Origin: Globodera rostochiensis
Taxonomy: Eukaryota; Nematoda; Chromadorea; Rhabditida; Heteroderidae
Reading direction: 5' to 3'
DNA length: 64,000 nucleotides
Assembly: GCA_018350325.1 (NCBI GenBank)
Contig: JAEVLN010000005.1
Location: 4,128,393-4,192,392 of the forward strand
Shown here piece after piece: positions 52,873 through 62,795 of the stretch (position 1 is the first letter of the stretch; every line of letters starts with the position of its first letter). Both the position numbers and the translations under genes were made by a program. The notes under the pieces are model-generated. The model ran no database searches. It had not been told where the DNA came from and saw only the letters and a program-made list of their open reading frames with translations.

Positions 52873-54234
52873 TTAATTTGGGCAAATAAATTGTTAATTT
52901 AGAGCATATATAAATTTCAATTTATTTTATTTTGTATTAAGAAGATTGCTTAAAATTTTTTAATTTTAAGGAATAATAAATAATATTCACAATATTAATA
53001 AATATTATTTAGCTTTGATAAAAAAATTATTGAAAGAAATAAATGACTGCCCACAATTTGGCCATTTATTTGTATAAATCATATTCTTTAATAATTACTA
53101 TCTCATCTGAATCAATAATATTTATGACATTTCATAAATATTTTTCCTAAACCTTTTGAACCGGGAGCCAATTTTTGGGGTCGAAGAATCCGATGCTGAC
53201 TTCTGTTTCAACCAATCGCGAACCCCGTACCAGAATTCGAATATTTGGTCGAAAATTCAAATTTTTCAAAAAATCATATTTGGCGGCAACTGGGCAATTC
53301 GAACCAATAGGCGCCGCCGAGAAAAATTCGAATTTTTGACTTAATTTGTTAAGTGAATTGGCCAAAACCAAAAGGTTCTTTCGTAAGAAAAAGTGTCCAA
53401 TTTTGGTAATTGAACGTTCCAAAAATGAACTAATTATTTATGTGTAAAGATTATATTTTTTATGCCTGAATTTTCAAAAAGTTGAAATAATATTAAAAAG
53501 GAAGAATTTAAGTATAAATAAAAAAAAAGTAAAAAACGGATATCCGCGGATATCCGGGTAACCGTCCACACGCCTAAGATTTTCAACCAAACTTTTAAAA
53601 AGACAGTACTTTTTTAAAGGTTTTTAGTCGGGTTGGTCACGGCTGGTTTTAAACCGGGAGTCCCGGTTTTCGGTTAGACCGGTTTGCAACCCCCCGTTTT
53701 CGGGAGAAATCGGTTTATTTACCCAAAATTCCTTTAAACTCTTTTATTAGTGTCGACACGGTACGGTATTTCCGAGATAATTTTTCGGTATTACCGATTT
53801 GGTATACCGACCAAAAACAAAATTTTTGGATTTAAGTGTCTCGGATAGCCTCGCTAAAAAAAATTGTGGGTTGTTTTGGCTAAAATTTGAAAATTGAACC
53901 AAAATTAATAACTGTCAACAAAATACCATTCATTGGGGTGCACTTTTCATGGCAAAAAGTGAAAGGATTCAAAAGTTTCGAAAAATTAATTTTCCCGGTG
54001 TCTTACACCAAAAAGACGAACATAAGAGAATTATAATTACCACGTAACATATAGGCCAATAATTTAGGGGTTGGCAGAAATTGGAAATAAACGCCATCTT
54101 ATTGATTTTCTGAGTAACTCCAAAAGATATTTTTTATTATTTTCATTTATTTGGGCTAAACAATTCACCATTTTAGTTACCTATTTTATTTCATTTAAAA
54201 AATATTCTCATATAAATCCCAACAATTATATAAA
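52873..54234. repeat. Subfamily B 5' flank, unassigned DNA, subfamily A 5' flank
   Basis: 52873..53160 matches 57751..58030 directly (GTATTAAGAAGATT, TTTTTTAATTTTAAG). 53310 has the GGCGCCGCCGAG phrase. 53525..53575 holds GGATATCCGCGGATATCCGG words, 53640..53715 CCGGTTTTCGG words and 53750..53830 GGTATACCGA words. 54060..54234 is the 5' flank of copy 17. No gene. Confidence 0.55.
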
Positions 54235-55226
54235 ATGAATGAGTTTTGGATTTTAATTTTGGTGGCATTTTTTGCAACAAATTCACTGGACAAAGCCGAA
54301 GCCGTAAAATTGGAACTCAAAACATTTGATGAAATATTCGGAGAAGGCTGGTGGGACAAAGGTGAAGCCGAAGATTTGAAAACGCCGGCGCCAACCTTTG
54401 GACAAAATGTCCATCACCAAATCGACCGACAGAACACCCAAATTGGACAAATTGAACCCAATTCAACTGATCAGCTTGGACAAATTGAACCCAATTCAAC
54501 TGATCAGAATCCTACTCTCACAGAGTCTGATCACTCTGGACAAATTGAAGAAAATATTGTCGAAGATGAGAGAAAACGTAAAATTGTCAACAAATTTCTC
54601 GCAATAAAAAACTAATTTAAGCAAAAAGGAAAATATTCAAAAATAAAAAGAAATCAAATTGAGCAGAAAATTGCTAAACATTTAAAAGTCAATCGCACAA
54701 AAATTTTTGAATGGAAAAAAGAATTTGGCCTAAGTCAAAAAAAGACAAAAAATGAGCAAAAAAATTTGGTAGAGAAATTCGACCAAATGAAAGCCGAGTT
54801 AAAGCGGGCAGGATTCAAAAACTCTTATAATCACGAAATTGATGAAACTGTCGCGAAAGAATTGGGCCTTTGTTTTAGAACAATTTACAAATGGAAAAGT
54901 GACATTGGCCAAACCAGTGAGTATTTCGACGCAATTTTATTTATTTATTTTAATTAAAATTCTTTACAGCACCACAACATAAACACTCCGACAGCGAACA
55001 AATGGAATTGATGAAACGTTATTATGAAATTAAGGATCAAAATCTTAAAATTAGTGACGGGAACATTGCCAAAAGCCTGAACATCAGCCGAGTCACTTTG
55101 TATAACTGGAAAAAGAAATTTGAATTACAGCAAATGCATCAAAATTCTGTCGATGGACATTCTTTGGAAGAGAATGCCGCGGCAAATGTTCAGGAAATTG
55201 AAAATTCGAATTCGGAAAGTATTTGA
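54235..55226 (+). pseudogene. Triple-HTH secreted family, copy 17 (one nonsense codon)
   Basis: Exon 1 54235..54916, intron to 54969 (GTGAGT..TTTACAG), exon 2 54970..55226, all in phase. The only lesion is TAA at 54613..54615, where sisters have GAA (Glu) in the HTH unit 1 segment AIKDEFKQKG. Everything before (signal peptide, GEGWWDKGEAEDLKTPAPT, two repeats) and after (HLKVNRTKIFEWKKEFG, LGLCFRTIYKWKSDIG, and unit 3 SLNISRVTLYNWKKKF with the full tail) is open in the same frame. Such a copy could be newly dead, or could yield a secreted 126-residue form without HTH units. Confidence 0.85.
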
Positions 55227-56000
55227 TGAATATGTAGTAAGTGAAAGTGATTTGAAAAACCTCCAAATTTGTTAACGATTTATCGATAAACTTTTGTTTA
55301 TTCCCGGAAATGCGTTAATGGGCACTTCAGTACCATTAAGAAACACACAACCGATTGACCGAATGGTACTTATTGGCGCATGGTCCGGACGGGAAAATTG
55401 CGGTATATGGGTACCTCGCCAAATTGGCCGAATTATACATATATCAATCGAATCCACTCGTCAAAATTTTTAGCCGGAAATTGCGCCGGGACTAAAGTGT
55501 CTTTTTGAGTGGGGACTCAGTAGTCCACTGACTAAAAACGGGTAAAATCACAACCGACCAGCTGATATTATTATTAGAGACCGAAATTTTGAAAAATCCG
55601 TGACCGAGATCGAGATTTGGGGATGGGCCGAGACCTAGACTTTCGATATCAAAAATTTCGAAATTCCGAGAGTCTAGGTCTCGGATCCGAGATCTCGACC
55701 GAGATCTCGACCGAGTTCGAGATTTTTCAAAATTTTCTTAGAACCGTTACGCATATATTAAATAATGATTTTATAGTGTGCAAAATTTCGGTGCACTTTA
55801 GCAGCTTTTCTGTACGAACTTTTTCCATTTGCTCCAATCGCTTAGCGCTTGCTGGTAGGAAATCATGGCAAAGTGTTTGGGACAAGTGTAAGCCATCATT
55901 TTTTGATCAGAGCAAAAGCCTGTTCAGGAAAAATTGACCAAAATTGCTGGGTCGAAGAGTCGATTTCGTTTTTTGCCCCTAACATTATCTGCTTTATCAG
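55227..56000. other. Duplicated fragment, CTCGA words, no gene
   Basis: 55272..55580 is partly the inverse of 51163..51524. 55585..55730 is a GAGATCTCGACCGAG word patch. 55750..55990 shows a short frame with no recognisable content. Confidence 0.45.
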
Positions 56001-56430
56001 TAGGGATGGCATTTATATGCACATGCATATTTTTTTCCTGAACTCGGAACGATCTGAAACGCACGAAAAACGTGTTTTCAACTTGGTTTGAAGCGTTTAG
56101 AACGCATTTCCATGTGCATATTTTGATAGTCGTTATTTATGTGCATATTTGCATATTTGTGCATATTTAGCTATTTATGTGCATATTTTGGCATTTTCGC
56201 CATTTTTTTTATCCATATTTTGCCATTTTTCAAAAATTCCTTATCAAAAATGCAATAAAAATGAAACTATACCACTAAAGATCGACTTTTTCCAATTTTT
56301 CAAAAAATGCACCCCTAAAAATTGACTTTTTCGTGATTCGGGGAAATTTTATATTGAATTTGGAAAAAATTTTCGTGCATATTTTATGCGCATATTTTAA
56401 GATTTTATGTGCATATAAATGCCATCCCTA
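56001..56430. mobile_element. hAT-like MITE (430 bp), GTGCATATTT words
   Basis: Inverted termini TAGGGATGGCATTTATATGC / GCATATAAATGCCATCCCTA and exact 8-bp target duplication TTTATCAG (55993..56000 and 56431..56438). The interior repeats GTGCATATTTTGGC words and includes a segment (CCTAAAAATTGACTTTTTCG) related to 17700 and 42560. Confidence 0.9.
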
Positions 56431-56438
56431 TTTATCAG

Positions 56439-56726
56439 CAGCTCTTAGATGCAAAGGGGGGACCCTTTTGGTGTGGATTCTCGACTTTTTAAAATATTTT
56501 TATGTCTAATAGAGGAAAAAAGTAGCTATGTTTCTAATTAGAGTTTTTGAATATCTTTGTTTTAAAAATTGTTATGAATTTTTATAAGCAAATAGTTTTT
56601 TAACTAAAAAATTCAACTTATTTTTCTGCATTTTATGACACCAAATTCATTCGAAATGCTCTTCTTTAAAAAAGTCGGGATGCGAGGTCGGGGTGGGTTT
56701 TCTAAAAAAACCTAATTTTTCAAATA
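56439..56726. other. No gene seen
   Basis: AT-rich with no recognisable feature; includes GGTCGGGGTGGGTTTTC, a trace of repeat A-like sequence. Confidence 0.4.
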
Positions 56727-57750
56727 CTACTCGATTGAGTTCTCAATTTCCTGAACATTTGCCACGGCATTCTCTTCCAAAGAATGTCCATCGACAGAAT
56801 TTTGATGGAATTGCTGTCGTTTAAATTGTCTCTTCCATCTAATCAAAGTGCGTCTTCCAATTTTCAATATTTTGGCAATGTCCTCGTCAATAATTTGGGG
56901 GGTTTTGTCTTTAATTTCATAATAATGTTTCATCAATTCCTTTTGTTCGTTTTGGCTATGTTGTGGTTCTGTTAAATAATTTATTTAATATAAAAAAAAT
57001 TAATAAATCAAAATACTCACTGGTTTGGCCAAGTTTTCGTTTCCAATTGTAAATTGTTCCAACACTTAGTCCCAATTCTCTAGCGACAGTTTCATCAATT
57101 TCGTGATGATAAGCGTTTTTGAATCCGTCACGCTTTAACTCGGCTTTCTTTTGATCAAATTTCTCTATCAAATTTTCTCGCTCATTTTTTGGATTACTTT
57201 GACTTAGGCCAAATTCTTTTTTCCATTTATATATTTTTTTGCGATTGACTCCCAAATGTTTACCAATTTTCTGTTCAATTTGAACCCTTTCTTTATCCGA
57301 ATATTTTCCTTTTTGCTCAAAATCGTCTTTCATTGCGTGGAATTTGTCGATTATTTTACGTTTTTCGTTGGAAATAATTTTTTTGATTATTTCTTTCTGT
57401 TCTTCACTATTTTTGGCCTTCTGAGAGTGATCAGACTCTGTGAGAAGAGGATTCTGATCAGTTGAATTGGGTTCAATTTGTCCAGAGTGATCAGACAGAG
57501 GAGGATTCTGATCAGTTGAATTGGGTTCAATTTGTCCAATTTGGGTGTTCTGCCGGTCGATTTGGTGAAGGGCATTTTGTTCAAGAGTTAATTTTTGCCA
57601 TTCTTCGTCTTTTTCATTGTCCCACCAGCCTTCACCGAATATTTCATCAATTATTTTGAGTGGCGTTTCCTCCAATTGTACTGATTCGGTTTTTTCGAGT
57701 GAATTTATTGCGAATACTGACACAAAAATTAAATTCCAAAACTCTTTCAT
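56727..57750 (-). CDS. Secreted triple-HTH protein, copy 18 (open, 323 aa, subfamily B)
   Basis: Exon 1 57750..57021, exon 2 56968..56727, phase 1 (GTGAGT, TTTAACAG). The frame is open 17 codons upstream, but the ATG at 57750 (MKEFWNLIFVSVFAINS) matches the sister signal peptides. LKIIDEIFGEGWWDNEKDEE and WQKLTLEQNALHQIDRQ follow, then two repeats, the first shortened (PPLSDHS) and the second full length. The charged linker is QKAKNSEEQKEIIKKIISNE. HTH unit 1 is HLGVNRKKIYKWKKEFG, unit 2 LGLSVGTIYNWKRKLG and unit 3 ILKIGRRTLIRWKRQF, tail SVDGHSLEENAVANV and a shortened ENSIE end. No clear TATA box at the usual distance; the upstream flank is that of copy 16. Confidence 0.85.
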
Positions 57751-58449
57751 TTTTTTTCGCAAAACAATATCTGAATTTGGGAGATTTATTTGAAATTCCA
57801 ATATATTTTATATTTTTTGTATTAAGAAGATTTCTTAAAATTTTTTAATTTTAAGAAATAATAAATATGCGCAAATTATTAATAATCAATATTATTTAGC
57901 TATATAAGAATTTAAAAAGTAATAGACAGCCCACAATTGAATTGGGCATTTAATAAATCATATTCTTAATAAATAATCTCACCAAATCAATATTCCTGAC
58001 ATTTCATGAATATTGTTTTGAACCGGGACCCAATCAATAACTTCCTGAGTGGGATGGTTTGAAACGCTGAGTTCAGGAAAGAATGTTTTGCTTAGGACAA
58101 ATTGTCGACAAGTTATATGACAATGTGTCTAAAAACTAGGAAAAAGTCGGCATAGTGGGGGGGAGGGAGTTGGCAGGAAGTTGGAATATGTTATTGAGTT
58201 GTCCGAACATTTAGCATATGTATTAGGGTTTAAAAATCGGGTGTTGCATCATGGTAATGATGCTCCTTACAGTAAAGAATAAACAAAATGGTAACCCCGG
58301 GTGGGACTCGAACCCACGTCCTCCACCCATTGGTTAGCTTTGGGTAACTAGCTTTTAAAAATTACATTTGTTTTTTGATTTTTAAGTAAATATTTTAGGG
58401 TAGTAGTAAAAAATTGAAAATGGTGGGCATTGTTGATTTTCGGAGTGAA
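57751..58449. other. Subfamily B 5' flank and unassigned DNA
   Basis: 57751..58030 is the direct copy of 52873..53160. 58150..58165 has a GGGGGGGAGGG run. The tRNA-like fragment at 58292 is listed separately. No gene. Confidence 0.5.
58292..58333 (-). pseudogene. 3' half of a tRNA-like sequence
   Basis: On the minus strand ATGGGTGGAGGACGTGGGTT then CGAGTCCCACCCGGGG: the same variable loop, perfect T arm and acceptor 3' strand as 17414..17486, without the 5' half. Confidence 0.65.
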
Positions 58450-58922
58450 TCAAAAATTTTCGGTTGTTATTCCCAACATTTTGGCAACATCATGCTCAAT
58501 TTGTCTCGATGTGCGATTAATTTCGCTTTTTACAATATCCGCTTTTATTTTATAAAATTCGCTGATCACAAGTTTCCTCCGGTCCATTTGTTCTTTTGTC
58601 ATTTGTTTTTTAATAAAATGAACTAATTGACACAAATTTTTATATAATTTTTACTTTTTTCTGCCTTAAATGTGCCGTCTTCGATGATTAAGAAAAGCTT
58701 CTTCTGCTTCGGGCTCATCTTTCTTTATTAAAAAAATTTTCCAATTAATTCTTTACAAAAGTGTTTTGCAGTTGTCATTCCAGTAGTGTGTTCTGTTTGT
58801 TGTTCTAACAATTTAAATGTGCCCGGTTCATCAGTGTGCCAAAGTTCGTCAAAAAGTCCTCCGGCATTCGTCCGCATTTGGTACAAGAAAACATGAAAAG
58901 CTACGAAAAACATTGCCTTCAT
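58450..58922 (-). pseudogene. LFDELW-type secreted HTH paralogue, decayed
   Basis: ATG at 58922 reads MKAMFFVAFHVFLYQM (signal-like), RTNAGGLFDELWHTDEPGTF, KLLEQQTEHTTGMTTAKHFC and stops at 58728. Beyond the stop another frame gives KKDEPEAEEAFLNHRRRH. Further on (58590..58450) comes an HTH-like unit, MDRRKLVISEFYKIKADIVK then RTSRQIEHDVAKMLGIT, alignable with unit 1 of the main family (RKIVDKFHAIKDEF.. QIEQKIAKHL). The order signal peptide, F-D-E-L-W motif, HTH matches the gene at 46350, so this is a dead third lineage. Partner in the inverted duplication: 41523. Confidence 0.6.
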
Positions 58923-59907
58923 CTGTGGCTAAATGTCAGCAGAAATAAAATGTCACTTTTCCCCAGGGCGATTTTTAAATTTCTTTTTGCTATTCACAAT
59001 CGAATTTTGTAAAATGATGATTTTAAGTTGCAAAAATATTAACCAAATGCCATACTATTGATTTAGTCCCGGTTCAAAAGGTTATGGGGCGCCAAGATTT
59101 CCGGCCCAGATAATGTTTTCCACGTCTGCCTGATTTTGTTCAATTTTTAGGCCTTTATTGAAATTGACTAAAATCTATCGTTAAAGATTGTTTTTCAAAC
59201 GGCCAAAAATCATCTTTTTGGCTGGCTACATGCTTTATTTACGTAAACCCGCGAAATATGCTAAAATATATAAGTTCAAGCTTGTCCAAAAACACTAAAT
59301 CAACACAAAAAGGCTATGTTTGGGCCTATTCATCAGAACATATAAGCACAAAAACATAAAAACTCCCTATGATTTAAATCAAATTGAAAAATTCATATAA
59401 TCAACACAATCTTCTTCTTGGGCAATTAATCATAAATTAGTTTTAAATATTTTTTCATTTGGCTATTCATAATCGATCGCCCAAAATGATGATTTTTATA
59501 GGAGGATATTTACGAAATTAAAGAATATTGATTTGGCCAGATAATTATTAAAGAAATGATTTATATAATAACATTTCAATTTAGGCTGCCATTTATTAAT
59601 TTCAACAATTTTTTTATCAAAGTAAAATAATATTTATTTAATTTTCATAGTTTTATGTAATTAATGTTTTCTAATTGGTAGCTTTGGCTAATACATAGCT
59701 TTTAAAAGATACATTTGTTTTTTGATTTTTAGTTGAATAATTTTAGGGTAGTAAAAAATTGGAAAAGGTGCGCATTATTGAATTCGGAGTGACTCCAAAA
59801 GATTTTTTAATATTTGCATTTATTTGGGCTAAGAAATCACAATTTTAGTTATTTATTTATTTACAATAAATTTATATAAATCCCAACAATTATCCTAATT
59901 TGTTAGA
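58923..59907. repeat. Arm of the second inverted duplication
   Basis: Inverse of 40516..41520; 59750..59907 is the subfamily B 5' flank of copy 19. No gene. Confidence 0.7.
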
Positions 59908-60835
59908 TCAATGAGTTTTGGATTTTAATTTTTGTATCAGCATTCGTAATAAATTCACTCGACAAAAGCGAATCCGTACAATTGGAGGAAATGCCACTAA
60001 GTCCAGTAGATGAAATATTCGGAGAAGGCTGGTGGGACAATGAAAAAGACGAAGAATGGCATAAATTAACGCTTGAACAAAATGCCCTTCACCAAATCGA
60101 CCGGCAGAACACCCAAATTGAACAAATTGAACCCAATTCAACTGATCAGCTTGGAAAAATTAAACCTAATTCAACTGATCAGAATCCTCCTCTCACAGAG
60201 TCTAATCACTCTGAGAATGCCAAAAATGGCGAAGAAATGACTTCAAATGAAAAACGTAAAATTGTCGACAAATTCCACGCAATGAAAGACGAATATAAGC
60301 AAAAAGGAAAATATTCAAAAAAAGAATGGAATCAAATTGATGGGAAAATTGCTAAACATTTAAAAGTCAATCGCACAAAAATATTTGAATGGAAAAAAGA
60401 ATTTGGCATAAGTCAAAAAGTATTCTATGAAAAAAACGTAAACATTTTATAGAAAAATTTGATCAAATGAAAGCCGAGTTAAAGCGGGCCGGAATCAAAA
60501 ACTCTCAAAATAAATTAGATAAAACTGTCGCAAAAGAATGGGCCTCAGTTTTAGAACAATTTACAAATGGAAAAGTGAACTTGGCCAAATCAGTGAGTAT
60601 TTCGAGCCCAATTTATTATTTATTTATTTTAATTAAAATTATTTAACAGAACCACAACATAACCATAACGAACAAAAGGAATTGATGAAACATTATTACG
60701 AAATTAAAGACCAAACCCCCCAAATTAGTGACGCGGACATTGGCAAAATGTTGAAAATTGGAAGAGCCACTTTGTATAAATGAAAACAATTTAAAGGACA
60801 GCAATTTTATCAAAATTCTGTCGGTAATTGAAATA
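59908..60835 (+). pseudogene. Triple-HTH secreted family, copy 19 (start lost, frameshifts)
   Basis: The start codon is ATC (59908) where sisters have ATG; the frame then reads NEFWILIFVSAFVINS and LEEMPLSPVDEIFGEGWWDN, so the gene lost its initiator. Subfamily B type with two repeats. A frameshift after VFYEKN (near 60430) and a 1-bp loss in AKELGL (near 60540) break HTH unit 2. The splice (GTGAGT at 60593, TTTAACAG) is intact. Exon 2 stops at TGA inside unit 3 (IGRATLYK then stop at 60780). It is the dead partner of copy 11. The TGA is shared with copy 20. Confidence 0.85.
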
Positions 60836-60906
60836 GGCCTCTGGTCACCGATTCTTTCAGATTTTGATCTCTTCCTCTTCTCACATACTCCTCCTTTCAT
60901 TCAAAG

Positions 60907-61127
60907 TAGGGTGGCACGGGCCCGGGACCAGTACTGAAATGGTCAATTCTTTCCATTTTGGTACTGAAATTTTAGTCCCGGTTTTTCAAAATTTCTTTAA
61001 ATCCCTTTATAATGGACCCAGTTTTTTACCAAGCATTTTTTTGCCCAGTAGTCCCGGTTTTTTTTGACCGGGACCAAATTTAGTTCCGGTCCCGGTTTTC
61101 CAAAAGTCCCGGTACCGTGCCACCCTA
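60907..61127. mobile_element. hAT-like MITE, GCACGG family
   Basis: Inverted termini TAGGGTGGCACGG / CCGTGCCACCCTA with exact 8-bp target duplication ATTCAAAG (60899..60906 and 61128..61135). The interior has GTCCCGGTTTTT words and AT-rich DNA. Same terminal family as 5738 and 26583, but an independent insertion. Confidence 0.9.
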
Positions 61128-61365
61128 ATTCAAAGTATGGCAAATCTTCGGCTGAAGGCATAAAAAATTTTATTTGTTTCATTAAGTTTAAGAAAAAAAT
61201 CAGAGGGGGGACTTTTAAGCTAGGGTTGCTCCCGAGCCCCAAAATTGGGTAGTCCCCGACCCTCTACATGGCCAACCCCGACATCCCCGGGTCTTGGGCC
61301 AGAAAAATGGCATAATTTTTGGGTTCGGGGTTTGTCGGACGGGAAATCAATTAAAGAAAAGTTTG
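61128..61365. repeat. Diverged repeat A
   Basis: 61218..61290 reads CTAGGGTTGCTCCCGAGCCC, CAAAATTGGGTAGTCCCCGA, ACATGGCCAACCCCGAC: repeat A in the orientation of 600..690. No gene. Confidence 0.6.
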
Positions 61366-61895
61366 AATCGCACAAAAATATTTGAATGGAAAAAAGAATT
61401 TGGCCTAAGTCAAAAGTTCTATGAAAAAGAAGAACGTAAACATCTGGTAGATAAATTTGATCAAATGAAAGCCGAATTAAAGCGGGACGGATTCAAAAAC
61501 TCTCAAAAATTAGATGAAACTTTCGCAAAAGAGTTGGGCCTCAATTTTAGAACAATTTATAATTGGAAACGTGAACTTGGCCAAACCAGTGAGTATTTCA
61601 AGCCCAATTTATTATTTATTTATTTTAATTTTAAAAAAATTATTTAACAGAACCACAACATAACCATAACAAACAAAAGGAATTGAAGAAACGTTATTAT
61701 GACATTAAAGACCATAATCCCAAAATTATTGACGGGGACATTGCCAAAATGATGAAAATTGGAAGAAGCACTTTGTATAAATGAAAACAATTTAAAGGAC
61801 AGCAATTTTATCAAAATTCTGTCGGTAGACAATCTGTGGAAGAGAATGCCGCCGGCAGATGTTCAGGAAATTGATTATTCGCGGTGAGCATTTGA
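61366..61895 (+). pseudogene. Triple-HTH secreted family, copy 20 (5' lost)
   Basis: Begins inside HTH unit 1 (NRTKIFEWKKEFGLSQKFYE) directly against unrelated DNA. Unit 2 is open (VDKFDQMKAELKRDG, then LGLNFRTIYNWKRELG). A GTGAGT donor at 61588 and TTTAACAG acceptor (to 61650) follow. Exon 2 unit 3 (MMKIGRRSTLYK type) ends at the same TGA as copy 19 (TATAAATGAAAACAATTTAA), after which the tail is still recognisable to about 61895 (GRQSVEENAA, with indels). Confidence 0.8.
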
Positions 61896-62163
61896 ATGAA
61901 TGGCCAATGATTTCGAAAAATTTGGCATTTAATGATTAAATATTAAACATTTTTGCATTATGACAAAATACGACATTTAATCTAAGAAAAAGCCCACTTT
62001 CAACAGTCAGAAACAATGACCGTAAATCAATTATTGAATAGAATAGCAAATATGAGATTTGTTAAAGTGGGACCGCTACCGGTACGGGATTTCACGGTTT
62101 TTTCAGTCCCGGTCCCGGTCGGAATGGGACTTTTTAAAAACTGAAATTCCCGGTCCCGGTTTT

Positions 62164-62795
62164 TTGGAGGGACTTTGATTGACGCTGCCGCTGAATGTAA
62201 AGAATAAAGTCTACAAGTTTCTTCTCATATTCAATTGGTGGCTTTTGACAAACAGTCGTAGGAACTCGGACGCGTAAGTTATGCCGAAGCATAAACTTTT
62301 CAAGCCAGCCACGGCTTGCCTTAAATCTCACGTTAAACTTTCTCCAAACAACCAAAAGCTCACTTTGAAAATCGTTTCCTCGTCATCTGCTTGGTCTGCG
62401 ATTTGTAGAGCGTGAATCTGGATTGTTCGTCGAGAAACTCGTTGATTACACGCGGGTTGTGTTCGGATCCACTCAATCAATTGTTCATCTAATTTTTTGT
62501 CGCGGAGATGTCGCCCAGCACCGTCAAGTCTCAAGCGTTTTCCCGATTTTGATTCCCTGAAGTTGTAGTTCATTTTACAAAGGGCAACCATAGGTACCGC
62601 AAAGAGAGCAGTTGTTGCTTCTGCTTTTGCCATTCTCTAATGCGCTTTCTATCTATTAAACCGCCGGCTTGCTTCATTAATTGAATGGGATTTGGTGAAG
62701 TTGACGACTTCCAATTTTTCGTCGATTGTAAAAATGCGACGTTTTTTTGAGATAGTAATATCCGGTTGCTCCTCGTTGAAATCGTCGTCACTCAT
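62164..62795 (-). pseudogene. pogo/Tigger-type transposase N-terminus, decayed
   Basis: From ATG 62795 the minus strand reads MSDDDFNEEQPDITISKKRR, IFTIDEKLEVVNFTKSHSIN, EASRRFN, then after a 1-base shift DRKRIREWQKQKQQLLSL: a CENP-B/pogo-type N-terminal HTH. Further on GRHLRDKKLDEQLIEWIRTQ, then AL.IAD, then ETIFK, a short intron (GTGAGC..TTTAAG) and ASRGWLEKFMLRHNLRVR, PTTVCQKPP, YEKKLVDFILYIQRQRQ: the second, CENPB-type HTH. The DDE catalytic part is missing; GTCCCGGTTTTTTGG words follow. Such transposases cut and paste Tc5/pogo-like elements. This copy is inactive. Confidence 0.75.
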
